Counted from the first letter of the stretch, positions 35,033 to 44,649 are shown. The stretch is DNA of 64,000 nucleotides from Lachnospiraceae bacterium (GCA_902363665.1 CABJAW010000022.1:1-64000); one strand, 5' to 3'. Program-made: numbers and translations. Notes: generated from the sequence alone by a model not told the origin.

Positions 35033-36559
35033 TCAGACGCTCTCAAATTCTTCGACGATTTCGCGGGATGGAGCCGGTGTGAGCAGGCTGAATACGATGA
35101 TCGCAAGGCAGGAGCACAGAAATGCCGGAAGCAGTTCGTAAATCGAGAGGATTCCGCCCATCGGAGCAATGAGGTATTTCCAGACGAAGACCATAACGCC
35201 GCCGGTCAGCATACCGGCAAGCGCACCGGCGCGGTTCGTCCGTTTCCAGAAAAGAGAGAACAGGACGATCGGTCCGAAGCTTGCACCAAATCCTGCCCAG
35301 GCAAAGGAGACGATCTTGAAAACAGAGGAATCCGGGTCGCGTGCAAGGAAAACACCGACCACTGCGATTCCGATGACGGTGAGGCGGGCCAGAAGCATGG
35401 ATGCTTTCTGAGACAGCTTTACGCCGAAGCAGTCACCGATGAGGTTGTGGGAAACGCTGGAAGCCGCTGCAAGCAGCTGGGAGTCCGCAGTTGACATCGT
35501 GCAGGCAAGGATTCCGGAGAGAATCAGGCCGGCCATGACGACAGCAAGGACACCGTGATTGGAGAGCAGCAGCGCTGCTTTAATGATCAGTGTTTCTGAT
35601 TCCGAGGAACCATTTAAGACAGAGATGACACCCGCTTTTGACATGCTGTAACCGATAATACCGATAAAAATAGCGACAAACATGGAAATGACCACCCATA
35701 CCGTAGCGATTCTTCTGGAAAACTTCAGCTTGTTTTCATTTTCAATCCCCATAAAACGAAGCAGCACATGCGGCATACCGAAATATCCAAGCCCCCAGGC
35801 CAGCGTGGATGCGATTGTCAGTGCACTGTGCGGAACGGCTGTGCCGGTAGCTGCGTCGTGTGTGGAAAACATGCTCATGTAGCCTGCAAGGCTTTCGGCG
35901 TTTGTAAGAACCATGTCCAGTCCGCCTGCCTGGCTGATGCCGAAGAAGACAACGATCAGAAGTGCCAGTGTCATGACAATACTCTGGACAAGGTCGGTTG
36001 TGCTTGCGGCGAGAAAGCCGCCGAGTGCGGTGTAGGCAACGATGATCACGGCACTGAAAAGCATGGCCGGGATGTACGGAATATCAAAGAGAGTGGAAAA
36101 GAGCTTTCCGCAGGCTGCGAAGCCGGATGCGGTGTACGGAACGAAAAAGATCACGATCAGGATTGCGGAGATCGCCATCAGCACGTGGCTCTTATCGCGG
36201 TAGCGGTTGGAGAAAAATTCCGGCAGTGTGATCGCGTTTCCGGCCTTCACAGTATAGCGGCGCAGCCTTTTGGCAACGATCAGCCAGTTCAGGTAGGTGC
36301 CGATTGCCAGACCGATTGCGGTCCATCCGGCATCTGCGATTCCGGAGAGATAAGCCACACCAGGCAGCCCCATCAGAAGCCAGCTGCTCATGTCAGAAGC
36401 TTCGGCGCTCATTGCGGTGACGATCGGTCCGAGCTTGCGGCCGCCTAAGAAAAAGTCGCCGACATCATTTGTCTTTTTGGAACAGTAGTATCCGATCACG
36501 ATCATAAAAATCAGATAAGCGACGATCACGACCAGAATTCCGGTAATAGAAGCGTTCAT
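35033..36559 (-). CDS. putP: Sodium/proline symporter
   Basis: A 508-residue member of the sodium:solute symporter family with about thirteen hydrophobic segments. PutP marks are YCSKKTNDVGDFFLGGRKLGP, SAEASDMSSWLLMGLPGVAY, and LSGILACTMSTADSQLLAAASSVSHN (sodium-site Ser/Thr). It imports proline with sodium, for nutrition or osmoprotection. The start on the minus strand follows AGGAGGAGG. A promoter lies about 200 bp upstream (36764-36792). It ends close to the aspS promoter. Confidence 0.94.
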   Translation of the reverse strand: MNASITGILVVIVAYLIFMIVIGYYCSKKTNDVGDFFLGGRKLGPIVTAMSAEASDMSSWLLMGLPGVAYLSGIADAGWTAIGLAIGTYLNWLIVAKRLRRYTVKAGNAITLPEFFSNRYRDKSHVLMAISAILIVIFFVPYTASGFAACGKLFSTLFDIPYIPAMLFSAVIIVAYTALGGFLAASTTDLVQSIVMTLALLIVVFFGISQAGGLDMVLTNAESLAGYMSMFSTHDAATGTAVPHSALTIASTLAWGLGYFGMPHVLLRFMGIENENKLKFSRRIATVWVVISMFVAIFIGIIGYSMSKAGVISVLNGSSESETLIIKAALLLSNHGVLAVVMAGLILSGILACTMSTADSQLLAAASSVSHNLIGDCFGVKLSQKASMLLARLTVIGIAVVGVFLARDPDSSVFKIVSFAWAGFGASFGPIVLFSLFWKRTNRAGALAGMLTGGVMVFVWKYLIAPMGGILSIYELLPAFLCSCLAIIVFSLLTPAPSREIVEEFESV

Positions 36560-36912
36560 AAATTTTTTCCTCCTCCTGTATGAAATGTACTCTTGGAGTC
36601 TTTCCTGTATTTATTGTTGGATCGAGTTTCTGTCAGCCGCATCACGATTTCATCATCATACACACTGTGTACGTCTCAGAAATTCGGGTACAGCTGAAAA
36701 AAAACAGGCACAGAAAGATCGCAGGAGCACATCTGACGGCTGTTATACTGCCGCATTTCCGCGAGTATAGCACGAAAAAAAACAGACTACAATACAGAAC
36801 AAAGTTCATACTTAAAATAGAATAAAAAATAAATGAAGCCTGAAAATATAGAAAATAAAAGAAAAAAACAACAGGAAGAAAAATAGACTAAAAGAAATAC
36901 TAATATAAAAAA
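36560..36912. other. AT-rich intergenic region
   Basis: About 350 bp between putP and the convergent-side end of a TetR gene. It holds the putP promoter and leader. The 36810-36912 part is almost only A/T with A-runs and no recognisable gene. Confidence 0.5.
36764..36792 (-). promoter_or_regulatory. putP promoter
   Basis: On the minus strand: TTGTAG, 17-bp spacer, TATACT. The implied leader is about 200 nt, with room for regulation. Confidence 0.5.
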
Positions 36913-37509
36913 TTAAAGAAATTTTTCTGCCCGGATCTTCGAGAGGAAGAGCGGCATCATACGGTCGCCGTAGCTGCGAAGGGAATATTCCCCGCCGCAG
37001 ATGCACCAGTCGTAGAGCAGAGCACGCTCGGAGATCGCGTACAGTTTGACGAGGTCATTGACCGTAAAATCCGTGCGGAATTCACCGCTTTCCTGCCCGG
37101 CAAGGCAGATGCGCCGCAGAAGCCGGTAATAAAAACGGCTGCGGTCAAGCAGGTGACGCTCGCCGCGTGTGATGAGCTGGGTGGAGAGCAGGCGGGAGAG
37201 CAGATCGATCGCGATTGTATTTTCGATCATGGTGAACAGTTCCTGATTCAGAAAGATAAGCTGTTCAAAGTATGTCTCGAAACGCGCAAGCTGTGGCTCC
37301 AGTTCCTCGTATTTTTCATCAAAGAGGAAGGAGAGCGATTCGAGGAGTGCGTCTTTTCCATCGAAATAGTGATAAAAAGAACCTTTCGAAGTGCCGGATT
37401 CGAGGATGATCTCTTCCAGCGTCGTCTCTTCATAGCCCTGTTCATAAAAGAGTTTCCAGGCGGCGGCGATGATTTTGCTTTTGGTGTTGCGCGGCTTTTT
37501 CTTACTCAT
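36913..37509 (-). CDS. TetR/AcrR family transcriptional regulator
   Basis: A 198-residue regulator. The DNA-binding domain TKSKIIAAAWKLFYEQGYEE, TTLEEIILESGTSKGSFYHYF is typical, followed by a ligand-binding helical domain. The start at 37509 (MSKKKPRNTKS) is chosen because upstream in-frame codons run through repeat and promoter sequence. An AATAAC-N6-GTTATT palindrome 26 bp upstream is the likely own operator. No obvious target gene is divergent except the distant dacF-like gene. Confidence 0.88.
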   Translation of the reverse strand: MSKKKPRNTKSKIIAAAWKLFYEQGYEETTLEEIILESGTSKGSFYHYFDGKDALLESLSFLFDEKYEELEPQLARFETYFEQLIFLNQELFTMIENTIAIDLLSRLLSTQLITRGERHLLDRSRFYYRLLRRICLAGQESGEFRTDFTVNDLVKLYAISERALLYDWCICGGEYSLRSYGDRMMPLFLSKIRAEKFL

Positions 37510-37534
37510 TATGGGAAAATCCTTTCTATAAAAT

Positions 37535-37552
37535 AATAACAGGTATGTTATT
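37535..37552. promoter_or_regulatory. Candidate TetR operator
   Basis: A perfect AATAAC-AGGTAT-GTTATT palindrome, 26 bp upstream of the TetR start codon. Confidence 0.5.
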
Positions 37553-37690
37553 GGGTTAACATTGTCTGGCAGATGTTGGAAAAACCAAAGCGGATTCATA
37601 AGTATAACGGAAGGAGCGGAAAAACGGGATCCGACTTGCATAAAACGCCGAAAATGGATATAATTCAAAAAGCTGTAAAGCGGGAATGTA

Positions 37691-37722
37691 AAGCGGACAT
37701 TCGCAGTCCGCTTAGTACTTTG
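37691..37722 (-). repeat. Dispersed hairpin repeat, core module
   Basis: AAGCGGACATTCGCAGTCCG, then CTTAGTACTTTGCGC. A diverged inverted copy of the core. Confidence 0.6.
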
Positions 37723-37904
37723 CGCACTTGAAGCGGGGGAATGCTTATCTGCGTTCAAAGACCAGCACACGTTTCAGGGTAAAATCAGCAGCAGAATCAG
37801 TGTAATCGAAAAAGTGGAAAATGAAAACAGGAAATTACGAAAAAATATGGAAATGTCCGGTTTGACACACGCTACAGGGAAACACAGGACGGGAGGCAGA
37901 GCAG

Positions 37905-39131
37905 GTGGAAAGATGGGAAAACCAGCGGGATGCACAGCAGGAGCGCATGACAGAGGAAGAACGGAGGCGGAGCAGGCGTGCACTTCGCAGAAAACGGGAG
38001 CAGCAAAGGCGGAGAAGACTGATCGCGGCAGCAGTGGTGGCAGTGCTTGTGCTTGGAGGCGGCGCAGTGGGGATTGTGCATTCTATATTGCGTGACGCAC
38101 AGACGGTGAATGTCGGGTCTTTGGCAGACAGCGGACAGGCCGGAAGCGATGGGAGAATTACGGAAAGGCTGCAGGAAAACGGAGCAGGAAATGGAACTGA
38201 TTCCGCAGCAGATGAGAGCAGTACAGAAGCCGGGACGGATATGAGCAGAACGGACGGTGCGGATGACGATGAAAGCGGAAACAGTACCGGTGAAGCAGCG
38301 GATACGGATCAGGACATTACATTTTCCGAGACCGCGCAGCTGGATACACTGAACAGCCCGTATGCGATCCTGATGGATGCTTCAACAGGAGAAGTCCTCG
38401 CAGAGCAGAATGCGGACACGCAGATGTATCCGGCATCCATGACGAAGATTCTGACGGCAGTCACCGCAATGGAGAGCGTGAACAGCCTGGATGAAATACT
38501 TACAATGCCATATGAGATTTATGCTACGCTGTATGAGGAAGGAGCGTCGATGGCGGGGTTTGAGGCCGGGGAGCAGGCAAGCGTCCGGCAGCTTCTTTAC
38601 GGTGTGATTCTGCCATCCGGCGCGGAGTGCTGCATTGCACTGGCGGATTTGATTGACGGGTCGGAGAGCGCATTTGTGCAGCGAATGAATGAAAAGGCAC
38701 AGGCGCTTGGCATGAGCAGCACACATTTTGTGACGTGTACCGGACTGCATGATGCGCAGCATTACTCTACCGTCAGAGATATCGCAGTGCTTCTGCAGTA
38801 TGCACTGCAAAGCAGCGACTTCCGGGAAATCTTTACAGCGCACAGCTACAGTGTGGCACCGACCGCACAGCACCCGGAGGGATTTACATTTTATAGCACG
38901 ATGTTCCAGAGCCTCGGAGACGCGTCCGTGACCGGAGGTGAGATCCTCGGCGGAAAGACCGGTTATACGGAGGAGGCAGGGCTCTGTCTGGCAAGTCTTG
39001 CACAGGTAAACGGAAGAGAGTACATTCTCGTAACCGCAGGCGCACCGGGTAGCCATGATACCGAGCCGCTGCATACGATCGATGCGAAGGCGGTATACAA
39101 CCGGATCGGGGAAGCGACAAATAATGAATAG
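37905..39131 (+). CDS. D-alanyl-D-alanine carboxypeptidase (peptidase S11)
   Basis: A 408-residue serine penicillin-binding-protein-type enzyme that trims the D-Ala from peptidoglycan stem peptides. It has a basic cytosolic tail, a membrane anchor (residues 39-62, LIAAAVVAVLVLGGGAVGIV), an acidic Ser/Thr-rich linker, and the catalytic domain from about 140. The active-site SMTK is at S178, and the KTG motif is at K351. The second motif is PSGAEC in place of SGN, so the usual Asn is Ala. The GTG at 37905 lies 8 nt after GGGAGG. The short gene at 39159 follows. Confidence 0.9.
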   Translation: MERWENQRDAQQERMTEEERRRSRRALRRKREQQRRRRLIAAAVVAVLVLGGGAVGIVHSILRDAQTVNVGSLADSGQAGSDGRITERLQENGAGNGTDSAADESSTEAGTDMSRTDGADDDESGNSTGEAADTDQDITFSETAQLDTLNSPYAILMDASTGEVLAEQNADTQMYPASMTKILTAVTAMESVNSLDEILTMPYEIYATLYEEGASMAGFEAGEQASVRQLLYGVILPSGAECCIALADLIDGSESAFVQRMNEKAQALGMSSTHFVTCTGLHDAQHYSTVRDIAVLLQYALQSSDFREIFTAHSYSVAPTAQHPEGFTFYSTMFQSLGDASVTGGEILGGKTGYTEEAGLCLASLAQVNGREYILVTAGAPGSHDTEPLHTIDAKAVYNRIGEATNNE

Positions 39132-39158
39132 GAATGATAAAGAATAATTGGAAAAGTG

Positions 39159-39539
39159 ATGGGAGAAATACAGGAAACGGCTGAGATCAGGGCGGAACAA
39201 AATTATCAGAAATTCAGAACGACGAAGCAGGAAACGCTGCGGCTTCAGGCTGCGCTTGCCGGATTTTTTGAGGAAGAGAAAGCGGGAATCACAGCGGAGC
39301 GAAAAGGAGAGTATGCAGCTTATCTGAAAAAACGGATTCGCCCTGCGCTGCAGGCACTTTTGAAGGAAAACAGGATCAATGAAATGGAAAAACTGCAGAA
39401 ACTGGGCTGGTTTGGCGCTGAAATTCTGGAGGAGCTGATCGTGAAGGCACAGGAGGAAGGGCGGCTTTCGGCGGTGATCCGGCTGATGCGTGTAAAAGCA
39501 GAAAAGTATGGATATAAGGATCGAGATTTTGAGATTTGA
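39159..39539 (+). CDS. Unknown 126-residue charged helical protein
   Basis: A soluble, Glu/Lys-rich protein predicted to be helical ([40 protein letters not shown]). I recognise no family. It lies between the D,D-carboxypeptidase and the DUF2201 gene, and its stop codon coincides with the first base of a hairpin repeat. The ribosome site is poor (GGAAAAG). It may be a third component of the DUF2201/MoxR cluster. Confidence 0.55.
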   Translation: MGEIQETAEIRAEQNYQKFRTTKQETLRLQAALAGFFEEEKAGITAERKGEYAAYLKKRIRPALQALLKENRINEMEKLQKLGWFGAEILEELIVKAQEEGRLSAVIRLMRVKAEKYGYKDRDFEI

Positions 39540-39636
39540 CCGAGTCAAGCAAGTCCCCTGATTCAATTGCGCGGAGCACTAAGCGGCTGCGTTCATGAGC
39601 AAGTAGCGAAGCGGATTGCGAATGTCCGCTTTACAG
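39536..39636 (+). repeat. Composite hairpin repeat at a gene end
   Basis: Starts at the stop codon of the 39159 gene with TTTGACCGAGTCAAGCAAGT and CCCCTGATTCAATTGCGCGG. It ends with GAGCAAGTAGCGAAGCGGAT and TGCGAATGTCCGCTTTACAG, 12 bp before the DUF2201 start. The middle stems are diverged. Confidence 0.85.
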
Positions 39637-39647
39637 AAAGAGTGGAA

Positions 39648-41180
39648 ATGGAAGAAAAAAAGAGCGAATACAGCATAAAAAAAAGCGAACACAGCATAAA
39701 AAAGACAGCGGTTTCATCGAAAGAACATCTCGGACTGCGTATCCTGAACTACTGCCGCAGCGAGCTGTATGCACAGTATCCGCAGATGGATCTTGCATTT
39801 GCGGCACTTTCGATGGAACCTTCCAGACGGGCAGAGACGGCTGGGACAGATGGCAGCAGCCTCTTTTTTTCGTCGCAATTTCTGATCGAAGCGTACGCAG
39901 AGAGTCCACAGAAGGTTTTGCGCGGTTATTTTCACCTTCTGTTGCATTGCATGTATTTTCATCTGCAAAAACCGCAGCAGTATGAGGGACGGCTGTGGAA
40001 TCTGGCGTGCGATATTACTGTGGAGCAGATTGTGGAGCGGGAAATGAAAAAATGGGGAAATAGCTGCCACTTTAACAGCGGGAGCGGAGAACGGCAGGAA
40101 TCAGGCGAGAAACATTTAGCCTGGAAATGCGAGAAAACAAAAAGTCCAATTGAAGAAAAAAGCAGTCAGGTGGCGAAGGGAAATCAGCAAAGGAATGAAA
40201 AATGCAGTTTAAACAAGGAAAAGGATCACCAAAGTATAAAAAAAGACCCCAATTTAAGATGGTCGCAGGCAGAAAAAATGAAAGAGATAGAAGAAATTCG
40301 CCGCGATGTATGGCAGCAGCTTAAAGGGCGTGCGGCATCCGCGGAGTCAGTTTATGAATCACTGCAAAACGGCGTGTTTCCATACTCACCCGGGCAGATG
40401 GAGGCGGCTTTTTGTTTTGATGATCACAGTCTGTGGAAGGTTCCGAAAGAACAGCAGGCGGAAGTTCGCAGAAAATGGGAAAAAATCCGGAAAGAATCCG
40501 GGAGCGGAGGCAGCCGCACAGGCGGTACATCGACAGGCAGCGGGAGCGGAAGCTTTCAGGAGACGCTGGAAATTACGAAAAAGAGCAGGGGAGATTACCG
40601 GAAGTTCCTGCGTCAGTTTGCGGTGCTGCGTGAAGAACTCAAGCTGGATCAGTCGGGCTTTGACTATATTTATTACAGCTATGGGATGGAACATTACGGC
40701 AATATTCCACTGATTGAGCCGCTGGAATACAGCGAGGTGAATCGGCTGGAGGAACTTGTGATTGCGATTGATACGTCCGGCTCGTGCACCTCGGAGATGG
40801 TGGAGCAGTTTCTGGCGGAGACGTATGCGATTCTGTCGGAAAAAGAGAATTTTTTTGAAAAGATGAATGTTTACCTGATTCAGTGTGATTGCTGCATTCA
40901 GAATGTAACGCATATTACATCGCGCAGTGACTGGGAGATGTGCGGAAAATACGTGGAGATACAAGGGCGCGGCGGCACGGATTTCCGGCCGGTATTTGGG
41001 TATATAGAAAAGCTGAAGCAGAAACGGGCGCTTAAAAATCTGAGAGCACTGATTTATTTTACAGATGGAGACGGCATTTACCCGGAGCAGCGGCCGGAGT
41101 ATGAGACAGCATTTGTTTCACTTGGAAAAAGCAAACGGCAGATTTATACGCCGGACTGGGTGCAAAGGATGTACATCTGA
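39648..41180 (+). CDS. DUF2201-type putative metallopeptidase with VWA-like domain
   Basis: A 510-residue protein. The N-terminal DUF2201-like domain has H96-xxx-H100 (FHLLLHCMYFH) and an ACDITVEQ segment, a putative metal site. A Lys/Ser/Glu-rich low-complexity stretch (about 150-205) separates it from the VWA-like C-terminal domain (IAIDTSGSCTSEMVEQFL, with GRGGTDFRPVF and IYFTDGDGIYP), which carries the MIDAS-like DxSxS, Thr and Asp. It always appears paired with a MoxR ATPase in this family, and here the AAA gene follows 56 bp downstream. The start at 39648 (ribosome site AAGAG) is chosen because upstream codons lie in the repeat. Confidence 0.85.
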   Translation: MEEKKSEYSIKKSEHSIKKTAVSSKEHLGLRILNYCRSELYAQYPQMDLAFAALSMEPSRRAETAGTDGSSLFFSSQFLIEAYAESPQKVLRGYFHLLLHCMYFHLQKPQQYEGRLWNLACDITVEQIVEREMKKWGNSCHFNSGSGERQESGEKHLAWKCEKTKSPIEEKSSQVAKGNQQRNEKCSLNKEKDHQSIKKDPNLRWSQAEKMKEIEEIRRDVWQQLKGRAASAESVYESLQNGVFPYSPGQMEAAFCFDDHSLWKVPKEQQAEVRRKWEKIRKESGSGGSRTGGTSTGSGSGSFQETLEITKKSRGDYRKFLRQFAVLREELKLDQSGFDYIYYSYGMEHYGNIPLIEPLEYSEVNRLEELVIAIDTSGSCTSEMVEQFLAETYAILSEKENFFEKMNVYLIQCDCCIQNVTHITSRSDWEMCGKYVEIQGRGGTDFRPVFGYIEKLKQKRALKNLRALIYFTDGDGIYPEQRPEYETAFVSLGKSKRQIYTPDWVQRMYI

Positions 41181-41236
41181 CCAGGCTGGCTGAGAATATC
41201 CATTTTGACGGAACAAGGAGGCGGAAAAAACAGGTT

Positions 41237-42763
41237 ATGAATATACAGGATGCAAAAGATGAGATTATCCATACGCTGCAGGCGTATCACAGAAAAGACG
41301 CGACGGGAAATTATTGTTTTCCGGTGACGAGACAACGGCCGATTCTGCTGATGGGACCTCCGGGAATCGGAAAGACGGCCATCATGGAACAGATTGCGGC
41401 GCAGTGCGGCGTCGGGCTTGTTGCTTACACGATCACGCATCATACAAGACAGAGCGCAGTCGGTCTGCCGAAGATTGTGACGAGAACGTATGACGGACAG
41501 GAAGTAAGTGTGACGGAATATACCTTAAGCGAGATCATTGCATCGGTGTACGACTGCATGGAGCGAACCGGGAAAAGAGAGGGTATCCTTTTTATCGATG
41601 AGATCAACTGCGCCTCCGAGACGCTTGCACCGACGATGCTGCAGTTTCTGCAGAATAAAAAATTCGGAAGTCATACGGTGCCGGACGGATGGATGATCGT
41701 CGCAGCGGGAAATCCACCGGAATACAATAAATCGGTCCGGGAGTTTGACATCGTGACGCTTGACCGTGTGCGCCGACTGGATCTGGAGCCGGATCTGGAA
41801 GCGTGGATGGCATACGCCTGGGAGCAGGAGGTGCACGGAGCAATCCTTTCCTATCTGAATCTGAAAAAGGATCATTTTTATCAGATCCATGCGGACGGAG
41901 AGGAAAAGCAGTTCGTGACGGCACGCGGCTGGGAGGATCTCTCGGAAATATTGAAAAATTATGAGGCGATTGGCGTGCCGTGTGGGTCGGGGCTGATGGG
42001 CCAGTATCTGCAGGAGCCGGATACGGCGCGCGAATTTGCCGCTTATTATCAGCTGTATCAGAAATATGGAGCGGATTATGGAATCCGGGAAATTCTGGAT
42101 GGCGTGATTTCTCCGGAAAAAGAAAATGCAGCACTTTATGAGCAGAAAGTGAAAATGGCAGGGAATGCAGGCTTCGAGGAGCGGTGTACCGTAATTCATT
42201 TGCTGCTCGATGGACTGGCGGAGACCTTTACCTTGTTTTCCTGGCTGGATGACCGGGCAGTAAAAACACAGGAGACGTTAAAGCAGCTGAAAAAAGAGCT
42301 GGAACGGGAGAAGAATATCGAATATCTGGAAGAATTTGTGGGAAAGAAACGCCAGCAGCTTCGTATGAAGGAACAGATGGAGCTTGGTACAAAACGGGAA
42401 CTGCATTTGGAACGGGAAGTTTTGCAGCTGCTTGAAACGTATCAAAACCAGGTAAAGCTTATGCATCTTAGAACAAAAGAAGAGGGAATGGAGTGTATTT
42501 CGCAGCTTTTTAAAGAGACAGTGAGTCAGAGAATGGATGTACTTGAACAAGGAAAACAGCAGCTGACAAATGCATTTCGTTTTGTGGCAGCGTGCTTCGG
42601 GGAGGATCAGGAGATAATCCTTCTGGTGTCTGGACTTACAAAAAACAGACGGGCAATGGATTTTATCCGGGTACACGGATGCCCGGAATATTTGAAGTTC
42701 AGTGAGGTATTAGTGCCGGAGGACGCAGATGCGCTGCAAAAAGCGTGTCTGGATTCCTTATGA
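41237..42763 (+). CDS. MoxR-type AAA ATPase with helical C-terminal extension
   Basis: A 508-residue AAA+ ATPase. Walker A is GPPGIGKTAIM (about 39-49), Walker B is LFIDEINCASE, sensor 1 is VAAGNPPEYNKS, and the arginine finger region is ITLDRVRRLDL-like. The AAA core ends near 270; the rest is long charged helices (QLKKELEREKNIEYLEEFVG), unlike the ~320-residue standard MoxR. MoxR proteins work as chaperones for VWA partners, so this one likely acts on the DUF2201/VWA protein upstream. AAGGAGG lies about 15 nt before the start. Confidence 0.88.
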   Translation: MNIQDAKDEIIHTLQAYHRKDATGNYCFPVTRQRPILLMGPPGIGKTAIMEQIAAQCGVGLVAYTITHHTRQSAVGLPKIVTRTYDGQEVSVTEYTLSEIIASVYDCMERTGKREGILFIDEINCASETLAPTMLQFLQNKKFGSHTVPDGWMIVAAGNPPEYNKSVREFDIVTLDRVRRLDLEPDLEAWMAYAWEQEVHGAILSYLNLKKDHFYQIHADGEEKQFVTARGWEDLSEILKNYEAIGVPCGSGLMGQYLQEPDTAREFAAYYQLYQKYGADYGIREILDGVISPEKENAALYEQKVKMAGNAGFEERCTVIHLLLDGLAETFTLFSWLDDRAVKTQETLKQLKKELEREKNIEYLEEFVGKKRQQLRMKEQMELGTKRELHLEREVLQLLETYQNQVKLMHLRTKEEGMECISQLFKETVSQRMDVLEQGKQQLTNAFRFVAACFGEDQEIILLVSGLTKNRRAMDFIRVHGCPEYLKFSEVLVPEDADALQKACLDSL

Positions 42764-42858
42764 TTCGTCAAATCATTGCCGCATGGAAGAGAATATGATA
42801 AACTGATCCAGAAAAGCAAATCAAGCCGTGAAACATAAAAAAAAGAGGAAGAAATTCA

Positions 42859-44649
42859 ATGAATATTATCAACATCGAACATATCAGCAAAATTTTTGGG
42901 GACAAAGTTATTTTTCAGGATGCTTCCTGTGGAATTCAGGAGGGAGACAAGATTGGAATTATCGGAATCAACGGGACCGGAAAAACCACATTTTTAAATA
43001 TTCTGGCAGGAAAAGAGGAGACAGACGAAGGAAGTGTTGTGCGTCAGAATGGGATTCGTCTTGCTTATCTGACCCAGCATCCAGAGTATGCAAAAGAAGA
43101 TACGGTATTTTCCTTTGCATGTAAAGATACGGATGAATCGGACTGGCAGGCGATGAGTGAGGTAAAGAGCATTTTAAACCGCCTCGGTTTTACGGATTAT
43201 GAGGAGAAGATGGAGCATCTTTCCGGAGGACAGAAGAAGAAAGCAGCGCTTGCAAGGACGCTTGCCGGGAATTTTGACGTTCTTTTGCTTGACGAGCCGA
43301 CAAACCATTTGGATGAGGCGATGCTGCAGTGGCTGGAGGATTATCTGAACCGTTTTAAGGGAACCGTGATCATGGTAACGCATGACCGGTACTTTCTGGA
43401 TCGCGTCAGCAACAGGATTCTGGAAATTTCACATGGAAGTATTTACAGCTATGAGGCAAATTATTCGAAATTTCTGGAGCTGAAAGCGCAGCGTGAGGAG
43501 ATGGAGCTTGCCAGTGAACGGAAGCGCCAGAGTATTTTACGGATTGAAATGGAATGGGCGAAACGTGGCTGTCGTGCACGAACCACGAAGCAGCGGGCCA
43601 GACTGGACCGTCTGGAGGCGCTGAAAAATGGAAGTGCTCCGGTATCCGATGCAGTGGCAGAGCTGGACAGCGTGGAGACCCGTATGGGGAAAAAGACGGT
43701 GGAGCTGCATCATGTGACGAAAGGGTATGGAGAGAAAAAGCTGATTGAAGATTTCAATTATATTCTCCTGAAAAACCAGTGTCTTGGCATCATTGGACCG
43801 AACGGCTGCGGAAAATCAACGCTTTTAAAGCTGATGGCAGGAAAAATTCAGCCGGATGCAGGTGAGGTAGAGATCGGAGAAACGATCAGAATGGGCTATT
43901 TTGCGCAGGATGTGCCGGATATGGACAGCAATCAGCGTGTCATCGATTATATCCGTGATATTGCTGAGTATGTGCCCACGCGCGATGGAAAAATTACGGC
44001 GTCGCAGATGCTGGAACGTTTTTTGTTTACACCGGATATGCAGTATGCACCGGTATCAAGGCTGTCAGGCGGCGAGAAAAAGCGGCTGCATCTGCTCAGC
44101 ATTTTGATGCAGGCGCCGAACTTTCTGGCACTCGACGAGGTGACGAATGATATTGATATTCCGACGATGGCGATTCTGGAGGATTACCTGACCTCATTTT
44201 CCGGGATTATCGTGGCAGTATCGCACGACCGTTATTTTCTGGATAACATAGCAGATCGTATTTTTGCATTTGATGCAGATGGACATCTTCGGCAGTACGA
44301 GGGCGGATATACCGATTATCTGGAGACAAAAAAAGCAAGAGAAGCGGTAAAAATGGAGGTTTCGGAAAATGCAGACGGCCTGGCAAAGCAAGGCATGAGC
44401 TCAAAATCCGGAGATACGGTCGGAGCAGCCACAGATACACAGACGAATGCGTCCAGGTCCACCACAAAAGACTGGAAACAGAATCGTCCGGTCAAGCTGA
44501 AATTTACGTACAAAGAACAGCGCGAGTATGAGACGATTGATGATGAGATCGCAAAGCTGGAAGCAAAAGTCAGTGCACTGGATGCGGACATCCTTGCCAA
44601 TGCGACAAATTCCGGAAAACTGAATGAGCTGACGAAAGAAAAAGCGTAG
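42859..44649 (+). CDS. ABC-F family ATPase, ended by an in-frame TAG
   Basis: A 596-residue dual-ATPase ABC-F protein, a ribosome-associated factor of the Uup/EttA type. Both Walker A motifs (GINGTGKTTFLN, GPNGCGKSTLLK), signatures (LSGGQKKKAALARTL, LSGGEKKRLHLLS) and Walker B segments (LLLDEPTNHLDEA, FLALDEVTND) are present. The C-terminal coiled coil is cut short: a TAG at 44647 follows KLNELTKEKA, after which the same frame reads AEQELEEKMDRWVYLNDLAE to a TAA at 44728. The likely original length is about 623 residues. The start follows AAAAAGAGGAAG. Function should be largely kept. Confidence 0.9.
   Translation: MNIINIEHISKIFGDKVIFQDASCGIQEGDKIGIIGINGTGKTTFLNILAGKEETDEGSVVRQNGIRLAYLTQHPEYAKEDTVFSFACKDTDESDWQAMSEVKSILNRLGFTDYEEKMEHLSGGQKKKAALARTLAGNFDVLLLDEPTNHLDEAMLQWLEDYLNRFKGTVIMVTHDRYFLDRVSNRILEISHGSIYSYEANYSKFLELKAQREEMELASERKRQSILRIEMEWAKRGCRARTTKQRARLDRLEALKNGSAPVSDAVAELDSVETRMGKKTVELHHVTKGYGEKKLIEDFNYILLKNQCLGIIGPNGCGKSTLLKLMAGKIQPDAGEVEIGETIRMGYFAQDVPDMDSNQRVIDYIRDIAEYVPTRDGKITASQMLERFLFTPDMQYAPVSRLSGGEKKRLHLLSILMQAPNFLALDEVTNDIDIPTMAILEDYLTSFSGIIVAVSHDRYFLDNIADRIFAFDADGHLRQYEGGYTDYLETKKAREAVKMEVSENADGLAKQGMSSKSGDTVGAATDTQTNASRSTTKDWKQNRPVKLKFTYKEQREYETIDDEIAKLEAKVSALDADILANATNSGKLNELTKEKA

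Larger units (their letters stand above)
37510..37904. other. Divergent region with operator and repeat
   Basis: 395 bp between TetR and the D,D-carboxypeptidase gene. It contains the palindrome at 37535-37552 and one inverted core hairpin repeat (37691-37722). No gene is seen. Confidence 0.5.

Noticed and set aside
38382..39566. A 394-codon minus-strand frame over the carboxypeptidase and small gene
   Set aside because: The sense strand carries the S11 motifs SMTK and KTG; the minus frame begins inside a dispersed repeat and has no known motif.
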